This document shows, one piece after another, positions 18,048 through 26,391 of a stretch of 64,000 nucleotides of DNA (its first letter is position 1; each line of letters opens with the position of its first letter). The stretch covers positions 62,001 through 126,000 of the forward strand of contig CAUEQD010000004.1 of the NCBI GenBank assembly GCA_959019945.1, in the 5' to 3' direction. The DNA is from an uncultured Collinsella sp. GTDB lineage: Bacteria > Actinomycetota > Coriobacteriia > Coriobacteriales > Coriobacteriaceae. A program made the position numbers and the translations under genes. The notes under the pieces were generated by a model. That model saw only the letters and a program-made list of their open reading frames with translations. It was not told the origin of the DNA and made no database searches.

Positions 18048-18623
18048 ATGAAGCCGTTGTTGTTGCACGCCTGCTGTGCGCCGTGCTCTCTTGAGCCGGT
18101 CCGCCTGCTGCGCGAGGAAGGGTTTGAGCCCACAATCTGCTGGACCAACCCCAATATTCAGCCGCACGATGAATGGCAGCGGCGTTTGGACGAGCTGCGC
18201 CGGTGGTGTGCCGATGGCGACATCGAGCTTATCGAGGCGGGGGAGGACCGTGAGCGCTGGGAGGCCGGCGTGGCACCGCTGGGTGCCGATCGGCCCCGTC
18301 GCTGTCGTGCGTGCTATGCCCTGCGCTTGGCCGAGGCGTGCCGCGTGGCCCAGGAGCGTGGGTTTGAGTTTGTGGGTACGACGCTCGCCGTCTCGCCGTA
18401 TCAGTTGTTCGAAACCTGCAATGATGTGTTGGAGCGTCTGGCTGCCGCCCGCGGTCTCACTCCGGTGATTCGCGATTTTCGTCCGTATTACCCCGAGGCG
18501 ACACGCCGTTCGCGCGAGCTGGGCATGTATCGGCAGAACTACTGTGGTTGCCGCTTCTCGGCTGTCGAGGCGGCCATGGACCGCGCCCGCATCCGCGACG
18601 AGCGCAAAGCGTCCAAAAAGTAG
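18048..18623 (+). CDS. queH: Epoxyqueuosine reductase QueH
   Basis: 191 residues, the DUF208/QueH enzyme that reduces epoxyqueuosine to queuosine in tRNA (last step of the pathway). Conserved cysteines appear in HACCAPCS (~7-14), RCRACY (~86-91) and YCGCRFS (~165-171); these bind the iron-sulfur cluster. ATG 18048 lies six bases after GAGGAG; ATG 18042 is too close to it. queA follows after 64 bases. Confidence 0.92.
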   Translation: MKPLLLHACCAPCSLEPVRLLREEGFEPTICWTNPNIQPHDEWQRRLDELRRWCADGDIELIEAGEDRERWEAGVAPLGADRPRRCRACYALRLAEACRVAQERGFEFVGTTLAVSPYQLFETCNDVLERLAAARGLTPVIRDFRPYYPEATRRSRELGMYRQNYCGCRFSAVEAAMDRARIRDERKASKK

Positions 18624-18687
18624 TTCATTTGGGACGTCAGCCTGCTAGGATGTAGAGCGGACTTTAGCTATATAAGGAGTATCCGAC

Positions 18688-19905
18688 GTGTCTATGCGTA
18701 CCGATGATTTTGACTACAACCTTCCTGAGGAACTGATCGCCCAGGCTCCAGCCGAGCCGCGCGACTCCTGCCGCCTGCTGGTGGTGGATCGCAAGGGCTC
18801 CCAGGCGGGAACGCCGCTGAAGCACGGCGGTACCGTTGAGCACCGCATCTTCCGCGACATCATCGACTATATCGAGCCGGGCGACGTGCTCGTCATCAAT
18901 CAGACGCGCGTGATGCCGGCCCGTCTGATCGGTCGTAAAACGGGATCGGGCGGCGTGGTCGAGACCCTGCTGCTCAAGCGCCGCGAGGACGTGGATCCGC
19001 TGGGCCATGTTTGGGAGTGCTTGGTCAAGCCGGGCAAGCGCCTGAAGCCCGGTGCTCATATTGAGTATCGCGCCGGTGGCGCCCATGCGCCCGAGGGGGC
19101 TCCCGTGGTGCTGACGGCCGAGGTTGTCGACTTTGTCACCGATAGCCGCGGCGGCCGCCTGGTACGCTTTGAGCCGGCCGGTTGCAATGCCGCCGGCGAG
19201 CCGCGCACGCTCGACGAGGCCATCCATGCTGCCGGCCACGTGCCGCTGCCGCCCTACATTACCGATTACGAGGGCGATCCCGAGAAGTACCAGACCGTCT
19301 ACGCCATGAAGGAGGAGCACTCGGCCGCTGCTCCCACGGCGGGTCTGCATTTTACTCCCGAGCTCATGGCTGCCATCGAGGCCAAGGGTGCCAAGTTTGC
19401 CGCCGTCGAGCTCGAGGTGGGTATCGATACCTTCCGTCTGGTGGAGGAGGACGACCCCGCGCAGCACGTGATGCACACCGAGCGCTACCACGTGTCGCAG
19501 GAGGTTGTCGACGCCGTGCATAAGGCGAAGGCCGAGGGCCATCGTGTGATCGCCGTCGGCACTACCGCAGTGCGCTCGCTCGAGAGCGCGTTTGACGCGG
19601 ACGCGCCGGTGTCCGATCCGGCTGTGACGGCGCGCTATTTTGAGGGCCGCGAGGACGGGGCCGACACGCTCGGCCGCGGCGACATCGTGGTGCGCGAGAA
19701 CGCGACAACGCAGCTCTACCTCATGCCCGGCTCGACCTATCACGTGGTCGACGCGCTGATCACGAACTTCCACGTGCCGCGCTCCACGCTCATGATGCTC
19801 GTAAGCGCACTTGCCACCCGCGACCAGATCATGGATGCCTACGCCGCTGCTATCGAAGAACGCTACCGCTTCTTCAGCTTTGGTGACGCCATGCTCATCT
19901 TGTAG
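18688..19905 (+). CDS. queA: S-adenosylmethionine:tRNA ribosyltransferase-isomerase
   Basis: 405 residues. MRTDDFDYNLPEELIAQAP at the N-terminus, APTAGLHFTPELM, TTAVRSLES and TNFHVPRSTLMMLV are QueA marks. QueA transfers the ribosyl part of SAM to preQ1-tRNA, giving the epoxyqueuosine that QueH reduces. A GTG start at 18688 lies eight bases after AGGAG. With queH upstream and tgt 3.7 kb downstream, three queuosine steps are close together. Confidence 0.95.
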   Translation: MSMRTDDFDYNLPEELIAQAPAEPRDSCRLLVVDRKGSQAGTPLKHGGTVEHRIFRDIIDYIEPGDVLVINQTRVMPARLIGRKTGSGGVVETLLLKRREDVDPLGHVWECLVKPGKRLKPGAHIEYRAGGAHAPEGAPVVLTAEVVDFVTDSRGGRLVRFEPAGCNAAGEPRTLDEAIHAAGHVPLPPYITDYEGDPEKYQTVYAMKEEHSAAAPTAGLHFTPELMAAIEAKGAKFAAVELEVGIDTFRLVEEDDPAQHVMHTERYHVSQEVVDAVHKAKAEGHRVIAVGTTAVRSLESAFDADAPVSDPAVTARYFEGREDGADTLGRGDIVVRENATTQLYLMPGSTYHVVDALITNFHVPRSTLMMLVSALATRDQIMDAYAAAIEERYRFFSFGDAMLIL

Positions 19906-20053
19906 GTTACGGCGTTTTACAAACGCCGTAACCGGTCGACGCTGCGCGGGCCGCATTTGGACAATCTGACGTTCAACTTCAAGGGCGCGACCAGAAGGTC
20001 AGCGCCCTTTCGTTTCACGTCACCTTGCCTCAAATGCGACCCGCTCGCTGTCG
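19906..20053 (+). ncRNA. Nested-hairpin intergenic element, copy 1
   Basis: Directly after the queA stop. First hairpin 19906-19932 (GTTACGGCG/CGCCGTAAC). Then a long nested hairpin: CGAC 19937-19940 with GTCG 20050-20053, GCGGG 19946-19950 with CCCGC 20040-20044, GCATTTG 19953-19959 with CAAATGC 20031-20037, TGACGT 19967-19972 with ACGTCA 20017-20022, AAGGGCGC 19981-19988 with 20002-20009, and an apical GACC-AGAA-GGTC. The layout recurs at 23133 and 33140 with different stem sequences. It could be a structured RNA, a 3'-end processing or termination element, or a mobile repeat. Confidence 0.6.
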
Positions 20054-20098
20054 TTGCCAAAACACCGGCATTTCTTTGGTTGTCAACAAAACATCGGT

Positions 20099-20130
20099 GT
20101 AGTCATTGGGGACGTTCTTAAACGACTACC
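20099..20130. repeat. Short dyad repeat (GTAGTC-N-TTGGGGACG type), copy 1
   Basis: GTAGTC at the left end and GACTAC at the right end form an inverted repeat around TTGGGGACGTTCTTAAA. The same sequence is found near 23329 and 33315, each time downstream of the nested-hairpin element. Confidence 0.75.
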
Positions 20131-20148
20131 TTGCATCAATCTAAATAA

Positions 20149-20211
20149 GTTGCGGTGAGATAGTTCTTGAATTGGCCTTTTTGGGCTAAACAGGAACTAT
20201 CTCACCGCAAC
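20149..20211. repeat. Palindromic GCGGTGRRATAG repeat, copy 1
   Basis: GTTGCGGTGAGATAGTTC at the left arm pairs perfectly with the right arm ending CACCGCAAC. Related palindromes occur at 26328-26391 and 29891-29953. It may also act as a terminator for the minus-strand gene at 20240. Confidence 0.75.
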
Positions 20212-20239
20212 TGCGTTGAGCGTTTTTTTGGCGGCTGGT

Positions 20240-22021
20240 TTACTTGCTCGCGAACAGCCAGACTAGGATGATCACCAGGATTGCGGCGACGATGCAGACG
20301 ATGGCGCCGGTGAATTTGATGCGTGAGTCGCGGGTGCGCTCGCGCACCGCGTCCTCGGTGGCCTCGAGCTGGGCGACTTCTCGCTCGGTCTCGGCGTGTT
20401 CGGCTTTGTCTCGGGCCAAGGATCCTGCAAGCGACTCAGTGATCTCTGGATGGTCATGTACCTCGGTCGCCTGCTCGATGATCGACTGTGCATGTGCGGC
20501 ATCTGCTTGGGCGTTGGCGATGCTTTGCTCTTGGTCGCGGCGTGCCTTGTCCTCGGCGGCGATCTTCTCGCGCAGTTCGCGCTGGCGCGTCGTGGCGGCA
20601 GTTTTCGCCGTCTGCAGCTCGTCGCGCGCGGCATCAGCCTCAGTCGTCACGGCTTGGTGCGCGCGTTTGGCTTCGGCAATGGGGGCTTGAGCCTGCTCGA
20701 CGGCCTGCTCGGCTGCGGCAAGCGAGTGCTCAAGGTCGGCGGTGATGCGCGGGACATCTTCTTCGGCTTTACGCAGGGCATCTGCCGTGTCGGAGATCTG
20801 CATCGAGAGCTCGCTGGTGCGCACCGTATAGTTGGCGGGATTTGCCGAGGGATTGCGTTGCAGCTCGGCATACTCATGACGCAGCGTCTCGAGCTGGGCG
20901 CGCGTGGCGTCGACGGTTTGTTGTGCGGCGGCAATGCCGGCGTCTCGCTCGGCCTGCACCTTGTCGCGGATGCGCTTGGAATCCTCAAGACGTCGAACGA
21001 GGCGGTTGCCGGTCTCGCGAGAGCTTGCCTCGCGGGCCTCCACGGCGTCGAGCGCGGCCTTCAGGCGGAGCTCAGTCGCGTCATCCTCTGTCTTCATTTG
21101 TTCGAACTGACCCTTGAGCTCTGTCGCTTTGGCGGCGTGGGCATCACGGTCAATCTCGGCTGCCGCGGCGGCCTTTTGCGCTGTAGCGATCGCTTGGCGC
21201 TGGTCGGCGATGATCTGATCGTAGCGGCCTGCGATGTCCTGGCGCGTCTCGAGTTCCTCTGCCTGGTCAGCGATGCGCTGCTCAAGCTCGGCTAAATGGG
21301 CGCGGGCATCGGCGAGTGCCTTCTTGGCGGCGTTCATCTCGCGCATGGCCGACGCGCCCTGGGCGATAAAAGTGCCCACGGCGTTAGCGGTGTTTGAGAC
21401 GGCGCTCCCCAGGTCGCGGCTCGTGGCGGGGGAATGCGAGGTGGTCGGGTGCGCGGCCTCGGCGGCATTCATATCGGCAGTCTGCGGCGCGGCGATATTG
21501 CCGGTGCCGCCTTCGATTACGGAAAAGCCCGCTGCGTGCGGGTCGACCGCGTCGGCGCCGATCGTGGGATGCTCGAGCTGCAGAAACGAGGGCATGGTGC
21601 TGCCCTGGTCGGCAACCGGGGTCTCGCCGGGCACAAACGTCGAGGCGGCCTCGGCGGCTTCCTCTTCCTCGGCGTCGACATCGGCATCGGCGACAGCGTT
21701 CTTCATCGCTTTGACGGCATCCATCATGGAGTCCATGACGGCGTCGAGCTCTTCTTCCGATGACACCTCGATGGGGCCCGCTACATTCGGAGCGTCCTCA
21801 GTCTTGGGCTCAGTATCGCTCGGGTCCGGCTGCTCCAGCTGCTCTTCTTTGCCTTGATCTGCGGCAACATTTGCGTCTCCGGCCTCGTCTGCGGCGGCAG
21901 GAGCCTCCTCGACAGCGGCATCAATGCCGCCATCGCTGCTGGTAGAAGTATCGCAGTCGTCAATGGTGTCTGCGGAATCATCAATATGCTGTTGAGTCTG
22001 GGGGTCCAGCTCGTCTGTCAT
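20240..22021 (-). CDS. Coiled-coil protein with C-terminal membrane anchor
   Basis: About 593 residues. The N-terminal ~200 residues are acidic and low-complexity (Asp/Glu/Ala-rich). Residues ~230-550 are almost continuous heptad-repeat coiled coil, rich in Ala, Glu, Gln, Arg. A single transmembrane helix (AIVCIVAAILVIILVWLF) ends the protein four residues from the C-terminus, a tail-anchored topology. GAGGAG lies nine bases before ATG 22021; ATG 22027 is an alternative. No enzymatic motif is visible. A structural or envelope-organising role is possible but not shown. Confidence 0.75.
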   Translation of the reverse strand: MTDELDPQTQQHIDDSADTIDDCDTSTSSDGGIDAAVEEAPAAADEAGDANVAADQGKEEQLEQPDPSDTEPKTEDAPNVAGPIEVSSEEELDAVMDSMMDAVKAMKNAVADADVDAEEEEAAEAASTFVPGETPVADQGSTMPSFLQLEHPTIGADAVDPHAAGFSVIEGGTGNIAAPQTADMNAAEAAHPTTSHSPATSRDLGSAVSNTANAVGTFIAQGASAMREMNAAKKALADARAHLAELEQRIADQAEELETRQDIAGRYDQIIADQRQAIATAQKAAAAAEIDRDAHAAKATELKGQFEQMKTEDDATELRLKAALDAVEAREASSRETGNRLVRRLEDSKRIRDKVQAERDAGIAAAQQTVDATRAQLETLRHEYAELQRNPSANPANYTVRTSELSMQISDTADALRKAEEDVPRITADLEHSLAAAEQAVEQAQAPIAEAKRAHQAVTTEADAARDELQTAKTAATTRQRELREKIAAEDKARRDQEQSIANAQADAAHAQSIIEQATEVHDHPEITESLAGSLARDKAEHAETEREVAQLEATEDAVRERTRDSRIKFTGAIVCIVAAILVIILVWLFASK

Positions 22022-22160
22022 AGGCATGTGCTCCTCATCGTTGTTTGTCACCCTATGATAAAGTCTCGCGCCGACATCCCGCGCGCCGCAGCAAAGTTTC
22101 AAAACGTGTTCGATGGCTCGTGTCGATAGCAAAAACTCGGCCCCTTTATCCAGTTTGTAC

Positions 22161-22189
22161 TTGACAATCCCTTCGCCGAAAGACGTTAT
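22161..22189 (+). promoter_or_regulatory. Possible promoter for the SDR gene
   Basis: A consensus -35 TTGACA (22161-22166) is followed 17 bases later by CGTTAT, a weak -10. The distance to the start at 22318 leaves a ~120-base leader. Confidence 0.3.
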
Positions 22190-22317
22190 GCCGTTCGCCT
22201 GCCGAGGCCTTTTCTTTTCACTTGAAGAAGCTAAAGTTGCATTTCAGCTTTTGGCGCGTTTATTTTGGATGCGCGCAGTCGGCGGGCGTGCCCGTCGCGA
22301 TTTTGAAAGGACTTCGT

Positions 22318-23118
22318 ATGGGACTTTTCACTGGTAAGACCGTGATCGTCACCGGCGGCGGCAAGGCCACGCTTAAGGACGGCTCTGCTGGCTCCATCGG
22401 CTACGGTATCGATATCGCTTTTGCCAAGGAGGGCGCGAACCTCGTCATCACCGGTCGTAACGTTGCTAAACTCGAGGCTGCCAAGGAGTCTCTCGAGGCT
22501 GAGTACGGCGTCAAAGTTCTGCCTGTTCAGGCCGATGTCTCGGCTGGTCAGGACAACGAGGCCGTCGTGCAGAACGTTATCGACAAGGCGATTGAGGAGT
22601 TCGGCCGCATCGACGCCGTCGTCAACAACGCCCAGGCCAGCGCCTCGGGTGTGACCATCGCCGACCACACTATGGACCAGTTTAATCTGGCCATTTACTC
22701 TGGCCTGTATGCCACCTACCTGTACATGCAGAAGGCCTATCCGCACCTGAAGGAGACCAAGGGTTCCGTGGTCAACTTTGCTTCGGGCGCCGGTCTGTTT
22801 GGCAACTATGGCCAGTGCAGCTATGCTGCCGCCAAGGAGGGCATCCGCGGCTTGACTCGCGTTGCCGCCAACGAGTGGGGCAAGGACGGCATCAACGTCA
22901 ACATCGTGTGCCCGCTTGCCTGGACTGCTGCGCTCGAGAACTTCCAGGACGCCTATCCCGAGGCGTTCAAGGCCAACGTTCACATGCCGCCGGCGGGCCA
23001 TTACGGCGATGTCGAGAAGGAGATCGGCCGCGTGGTCGTTCAGCTTTGCGGCCCCGACTTTAAGTATATGAACGGCGAGACCGTCACCCTCGAGGGTGGC
23101 ATGGGCCAGCGGCCGTAG
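22318..23118 (+). CDS. Short-chain dehydrogenase/reductase
   Basis: 266 residues, a classical SDR. It has the nucleotide-binding TGGGK start with an inserted loop before GSIGYGI, the NNAQAS strand, catalytic Ser in FASGAG and the YAAAK dyad. The glycine loop (TGGGKATLKDGSAGSIGYG) is longer than the usual TGxxxGIG. The C-terminal NGETVTLEGGMGQ closes the fold. The substrate is unknown; gut Collinsella carry several SDRs acting on bile acids, but nothing here specifies one. AAAGGA precedes the ATG at 22318. Confidence 0.88.
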   Translation: MGLFTGKTVIVTGGGKATLKDGSAGSIGYGIDIAFAKEGANLVITGRNVAKLEAAKESLEAEYGVKVLPVQADVSAGQDNEAVVQNVIDKAIEEFGRIDAVVNNAQASASGVTIADHTMDQFNLAIYSGLYATYLYMQKAYPHLKETKGSVVNFASGAGLFGNYGQCSYAAAKEGIRGLTRVAANEWGKDGINVNIVCPLAWTAALENFQDAYPEAFKANVHMPPAGHYGDVEKEIGRVVVQLCGPDFKYMNGETVTLEGGMGQRP

Positions 23119-23132
23119 GGGTTACGTCTCAG

Positions 23133-23282
23133 GTTCCGCCGTTCTAACGAACGGCGGACCAGCCGACGCTGCGCGGTCACCAGAGCGACAACTTGTCACT
23201 CAAAGAGGACGGCATGACCAGAAGGTCTATGCCGTCCTCTTTTCATGCCAATTTGTTCGCTCTGGCGACCGCTCGCTGACGT
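23133..23282 (+). ncRNA. Nested-hairpin intergenic element, copy 2
   Basis: First hairpin 23133-23159 (GTCCGCCGTTC-type stem, GTTCCGCCGTTC with GAACGGCGGAC). Then CGACGCTGCGCGGTC, outer stem CCAGAGCGACA 23180-23190 with 23254-23265, inner 13-bp stem 23203-23215 with 23229-23241, and apical GACC-AGAA-GGTC identical to copy 1. The stem sequences are otherwise different from copy 1 while pairing is kept. Confidence 0.6.
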
Positions 23283-23328
23283 TGTCAGAGCATCGGCGTT
23301 GCCTTGGCCGTTGGAAATAATCCCAGAT

Positions 23329-23470
23329 GTAGTCGTTGGGGACGTTCTTAAATGACTAGTCGAAAGGGACGCTCTTGCCGGCACCTGGGGACGGTCCCTA
23401 AGTGCCGGCAGATTGGGACACTTCTTTGCAAGATGGCGCTGAAGATTGTCCCCGACGACTAGTCGTTTAA
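23329..23470. repeat. Short dyad repeats between SDR gene and tgt
   Basis: A GTAGTC-type repeat at 23329-23362 is followed by a GCCGGCAC/GTGCCGGC hairpin (23377-23409) around GGGGACGGTCCC. A partial inverted copy at 23447-23470 contains GACGACTAGTCGTTTAA. Together these make up most of the 438-base gap before tgt. Confidence 0.7.
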
Positions 23471-23556
23471 TGCATCAGTTTCTGTCGAGTCGGTGCTTCT
23501 TGCGGGTTGCCCGTATAATGGTTTGCGTATGAACCGCAACCAAGGAGTTCCAGTTT

Positions 23557-24696
<1,140 letters not shown>

Positions 24697-24768
24697 GAGC
24701 CGCGACCGCTGACCGATGCCTTGCAAGCGCTTGATGCATCGTGGGTACCATACCGAATAGTTGATGTT

Positions 24769-24815
24769 CGGGCGGGTGTTTGACGCATGGCGTCGACCCC
24801 GCCCGTTTCTATTTT
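24769..24815 (+). terminator. Terminator after tgt
   Basis: CGGGCGGG (24769-24776) pairs with CCCGCCCG (24798-24805), followed by TTTCTATTTT. Confidence 0.8.
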
Positions 24816-24829
24816 CGATAGGAGTACCC

Positions 24830-25588
24830 ATGATTAAGAACGAGAATGTCGAGGGCGAGCCTGCCTACGACGAGACGTACCGCCGCGGTCCCGTGGTCAT
24901 GCGCGGCCCCATGATTCCTAAGGACAACACCTACGCCAACCTGCTGGCGCCCGAGGAGTCGACCGACTGGCTGCATGCCGATCCGTGGCGCGTGCTGCGC
25001 ATCCAGGCCGAGTTTGTCGATGGCTTTGGCGCACTTGCCGAGTTAGGGCCTGCGGTGACCATCTTCGGTAGTGCCCGTACGCCCAAGACCGATCCGCTCT
25101 ACAAGGCGGCGCGTGCCGTCGGGCGCAAGATCGCGCAACGTGGCGTGGCGGTCATCACCGGTGGCGGCCCCGGCATCATGGAAGCGGCCAACAAGGGAGC
25201 GGCGAGCGTCAACGGCAAGTCAGTCGGCCTGGGTATCGAGCTTCCGCACGAGCATGGGCTCAACAAATACGTGAACCTCGGTATGGACTTCCGCTACTTC
25301 TTTGTGCGCAAGACCATGTTCGTCAAATACAGCTCGGGCGCCATCGTGTTTCCCGGTGGTTTTGGCACGCTCGACGAGATGTTCGAGGTGCTCACGCTGG
25401 TGCAGACGCACAAGGTCAAGCGCATGCCGCTCGTGCTGGTGGGCAGCGAGTACTGGCAGGGCCTATTCGATTGGCTTAACGGTCCGGTGATGGGCGCCGG
25501 CATGATCAGCCCGCTCGATCCGGATCTGGTACACATTACCGACGACCTCAACGAGGCCGTCGACATCGCCCTGAGCGGGCTGATGTAG
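24830..25588 (+). CDS. LOG-family (TIGR00730) nucleotide-binding protein
   Basis: 252 residues. TIFGSARTPKTDPLY, VITGGGPGIMEAANKGA and PGGFGTLDEMFEVLTLVQ (the PGGxGTxxE signature) define the lysine-decarboxylase-like/LOG family. Characterised members release free cytokinin-like bases by cleaving nucleoside 5'-monophosphates, and many act on AMP. The N-terminal ~60 residues are an extension ahead of the Rossmann core. The start at 24830 has AGGAG upstream. Confidence 0.87.
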   Translation: MIKNENVEGEPAYDETYRRGPVVMRGPMIPKDNTYANLLAPEESTDWLHADPWRVLRIQAEFVDGFGALAELGPAVTIFGSARTPKTDPLYKAARAVGRKIAQRGVAVITGGGPGIMEAANKGAASVNGKSVGLGIELPHEHGLNKYVNLGMDFRYFFVRKTMFVKYSSGAIVFPGGFGTLDEMFEVLTLVQTHKVKRMPLVLVGSEYWQGLFDWLNGPVMGAGMISPLDPDLVHITDDLNEAVDIALSGLM

Positions 25589-25620
25589 ATCAATCGTGCC
25601 CACGCGACATGAATATGCAT

Positions 25621-25652
25621 GGCAATCTGATGTTATTTAACATCAGATTGCC
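25621..25652. promoter_or_regulatory. Perfect 15-bp palindrome upstream of the toxin-antitoxin pair
   Basis: GGCAATCTGATGTTA (25621-25635) and its exact complement (25638-25652) flank TT. A TATACT -10 candidate lies at 25665-25670, so the palindrome would cover the -35 region, the usual place for antitoxin autorepression. It could also serve as a terminator for the LOG gene. Confidence 0.55.
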
Positions 25653-25701
25653 ATTTATATTGGGTATACTGGTGTAAAAGACGAGAGCGAGGAGGTCGCA
25701 A

Positions 25702-26001
25702 ATGTCTACAGCAACAGTTAAGCCTACGACGGTTCGAATCGAAGAGGGGCTCAAGGAGCAGGCGACTGAGTTCTTGGATTCGGTCGGCCTCAGCCTCAAT
25801 TCCTATCTCAATCTTGCCGTTCGGCAGCTGGTAAATCAGCGAAAGATTCCTTTTGAGATTGTAGGAAGGGCGGAGGTGCCCAACGAGGCGACGAGACGCG
25901 CCATGGTGATCGCCGAGGCTCATGAGTTGGGGATTTTGCCGGACGACAGCCCGTCATTCAATAACGCTGGTGAGCTTATATCGTTCCTCGATGAGGACTA
26001 G
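25702..26001 (+). CDS. RelB/DinJ-family antitoxin
   Basis: 99 residues. The N-terminal ribbon-helix-helix (TTVRIEEGLKEQATEFLDSVGLSLNSYLNLAVRQLV) is typical of RelB/DinJ antitoxins, which bind operator DNA and the cognate toxin. GAGGAGG precedes the ATG. It is followed two bases later by the toxin gene, and the palindrome upstream is a candidate operator. Confidence 0.88.
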   Translation: MSTATVKPTTVRIEEGLKEQATEFLDSVGLSLNSYLNLAVRQLVNQRKIPFEIVGRAEVPNEATRRAMVIAEAHELGILPDDSPSFNNAGELISFLDED

Positions 26002-26003
26002 CG

Positions 26004-26312
26004 ATGTTTGAGATTAAAGTCGAGGCTCAGTTTAAGGTGGATTACAAACGGACGATGCGCATCCATCCGCAGCTAAAGAGCGAGTTTAAAGCGGCGGTTG
26101 CAGAGCTTGTGGCCCATGGGTCGCTTCCAGCGGAGTACGGCGCCCACGAGCTCTCAAACCCGGGCGGAAACTACAACGGCCACATTGATTTCCACCTATC
26201 CGATGGCTTGGTCGATGTGGTCGTTCTTTATCTTCCCCATAAGACTAATCCTGTGATCCGACTGGTCAGAATGGGCTCGCATGAGGAACTGTTCCAGGGC
26301 CCACTGAGCTAG
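26004..26312 (+). CDS. YafQ-family mRNA interferase toxin
   Basis: 102 residues with the RelE/ParE-fold toxin pattern of YafQ: a Lys/Arg-rich N-terminal helix (FKVDYKRTMRIHP), the HELSNPGGNYNGHIDFHLSDG strand region and the C-terminal RLVRMGSHEELF block with the conserved Arg, His and Phe. Such toxins cleave mRNA on the ribosome. It is preceded by its antitoxin and followed by a palindromic repeat. Confidence 0.88.
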   Translation: MFEIKVEAQFKVDYKRTMRIHPQLKSEFKAAVAELVAHGSLPAEYGAHELSNPGGNYNGHIDFHLSDGLVDVVVLYLPHKTNPVIRLVRMGSHEELFQGPLS

Positions 26313-26327
26313 CCACTCGCTTTTAAC

Positions 26328-26391
26328 TTGCGGTGGAATAGGGATTGATTGGCGGCTGATACGCCAAAAAACAGTCCCTATTCCACCGCAA
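26328..26391. repeat. Palindromic GCGGTGRRATAG repeat, copy 2
   Basis: TTGCGGTGGAATAGGGA on the left pairs with TCCCTATTCCACCGCAA on the right around a GGCGGC/GCC inner dyad. It is nearly identical to the copy at 29891-29953. Its right arm supplies the last codons and the TAG stop of the minus-strand primase-helicase gene. Confidence 0.8.

Noticed and set aside
19906..20053. The nested-hairpin element as a simple terminator
   Set aside because: The first hairpin alone could terminate, but it lacks a T-run and the conserved second structure of ~115 nt is far larger than a terminator requires.
22318..23118. Naming the SDR as a bile-acid hydroxysteroid dehydrogenase
   Set aside because: SDR motifs alone do not define the substrate, and nothing in the neighbourhood supports bile-acid metabolism.
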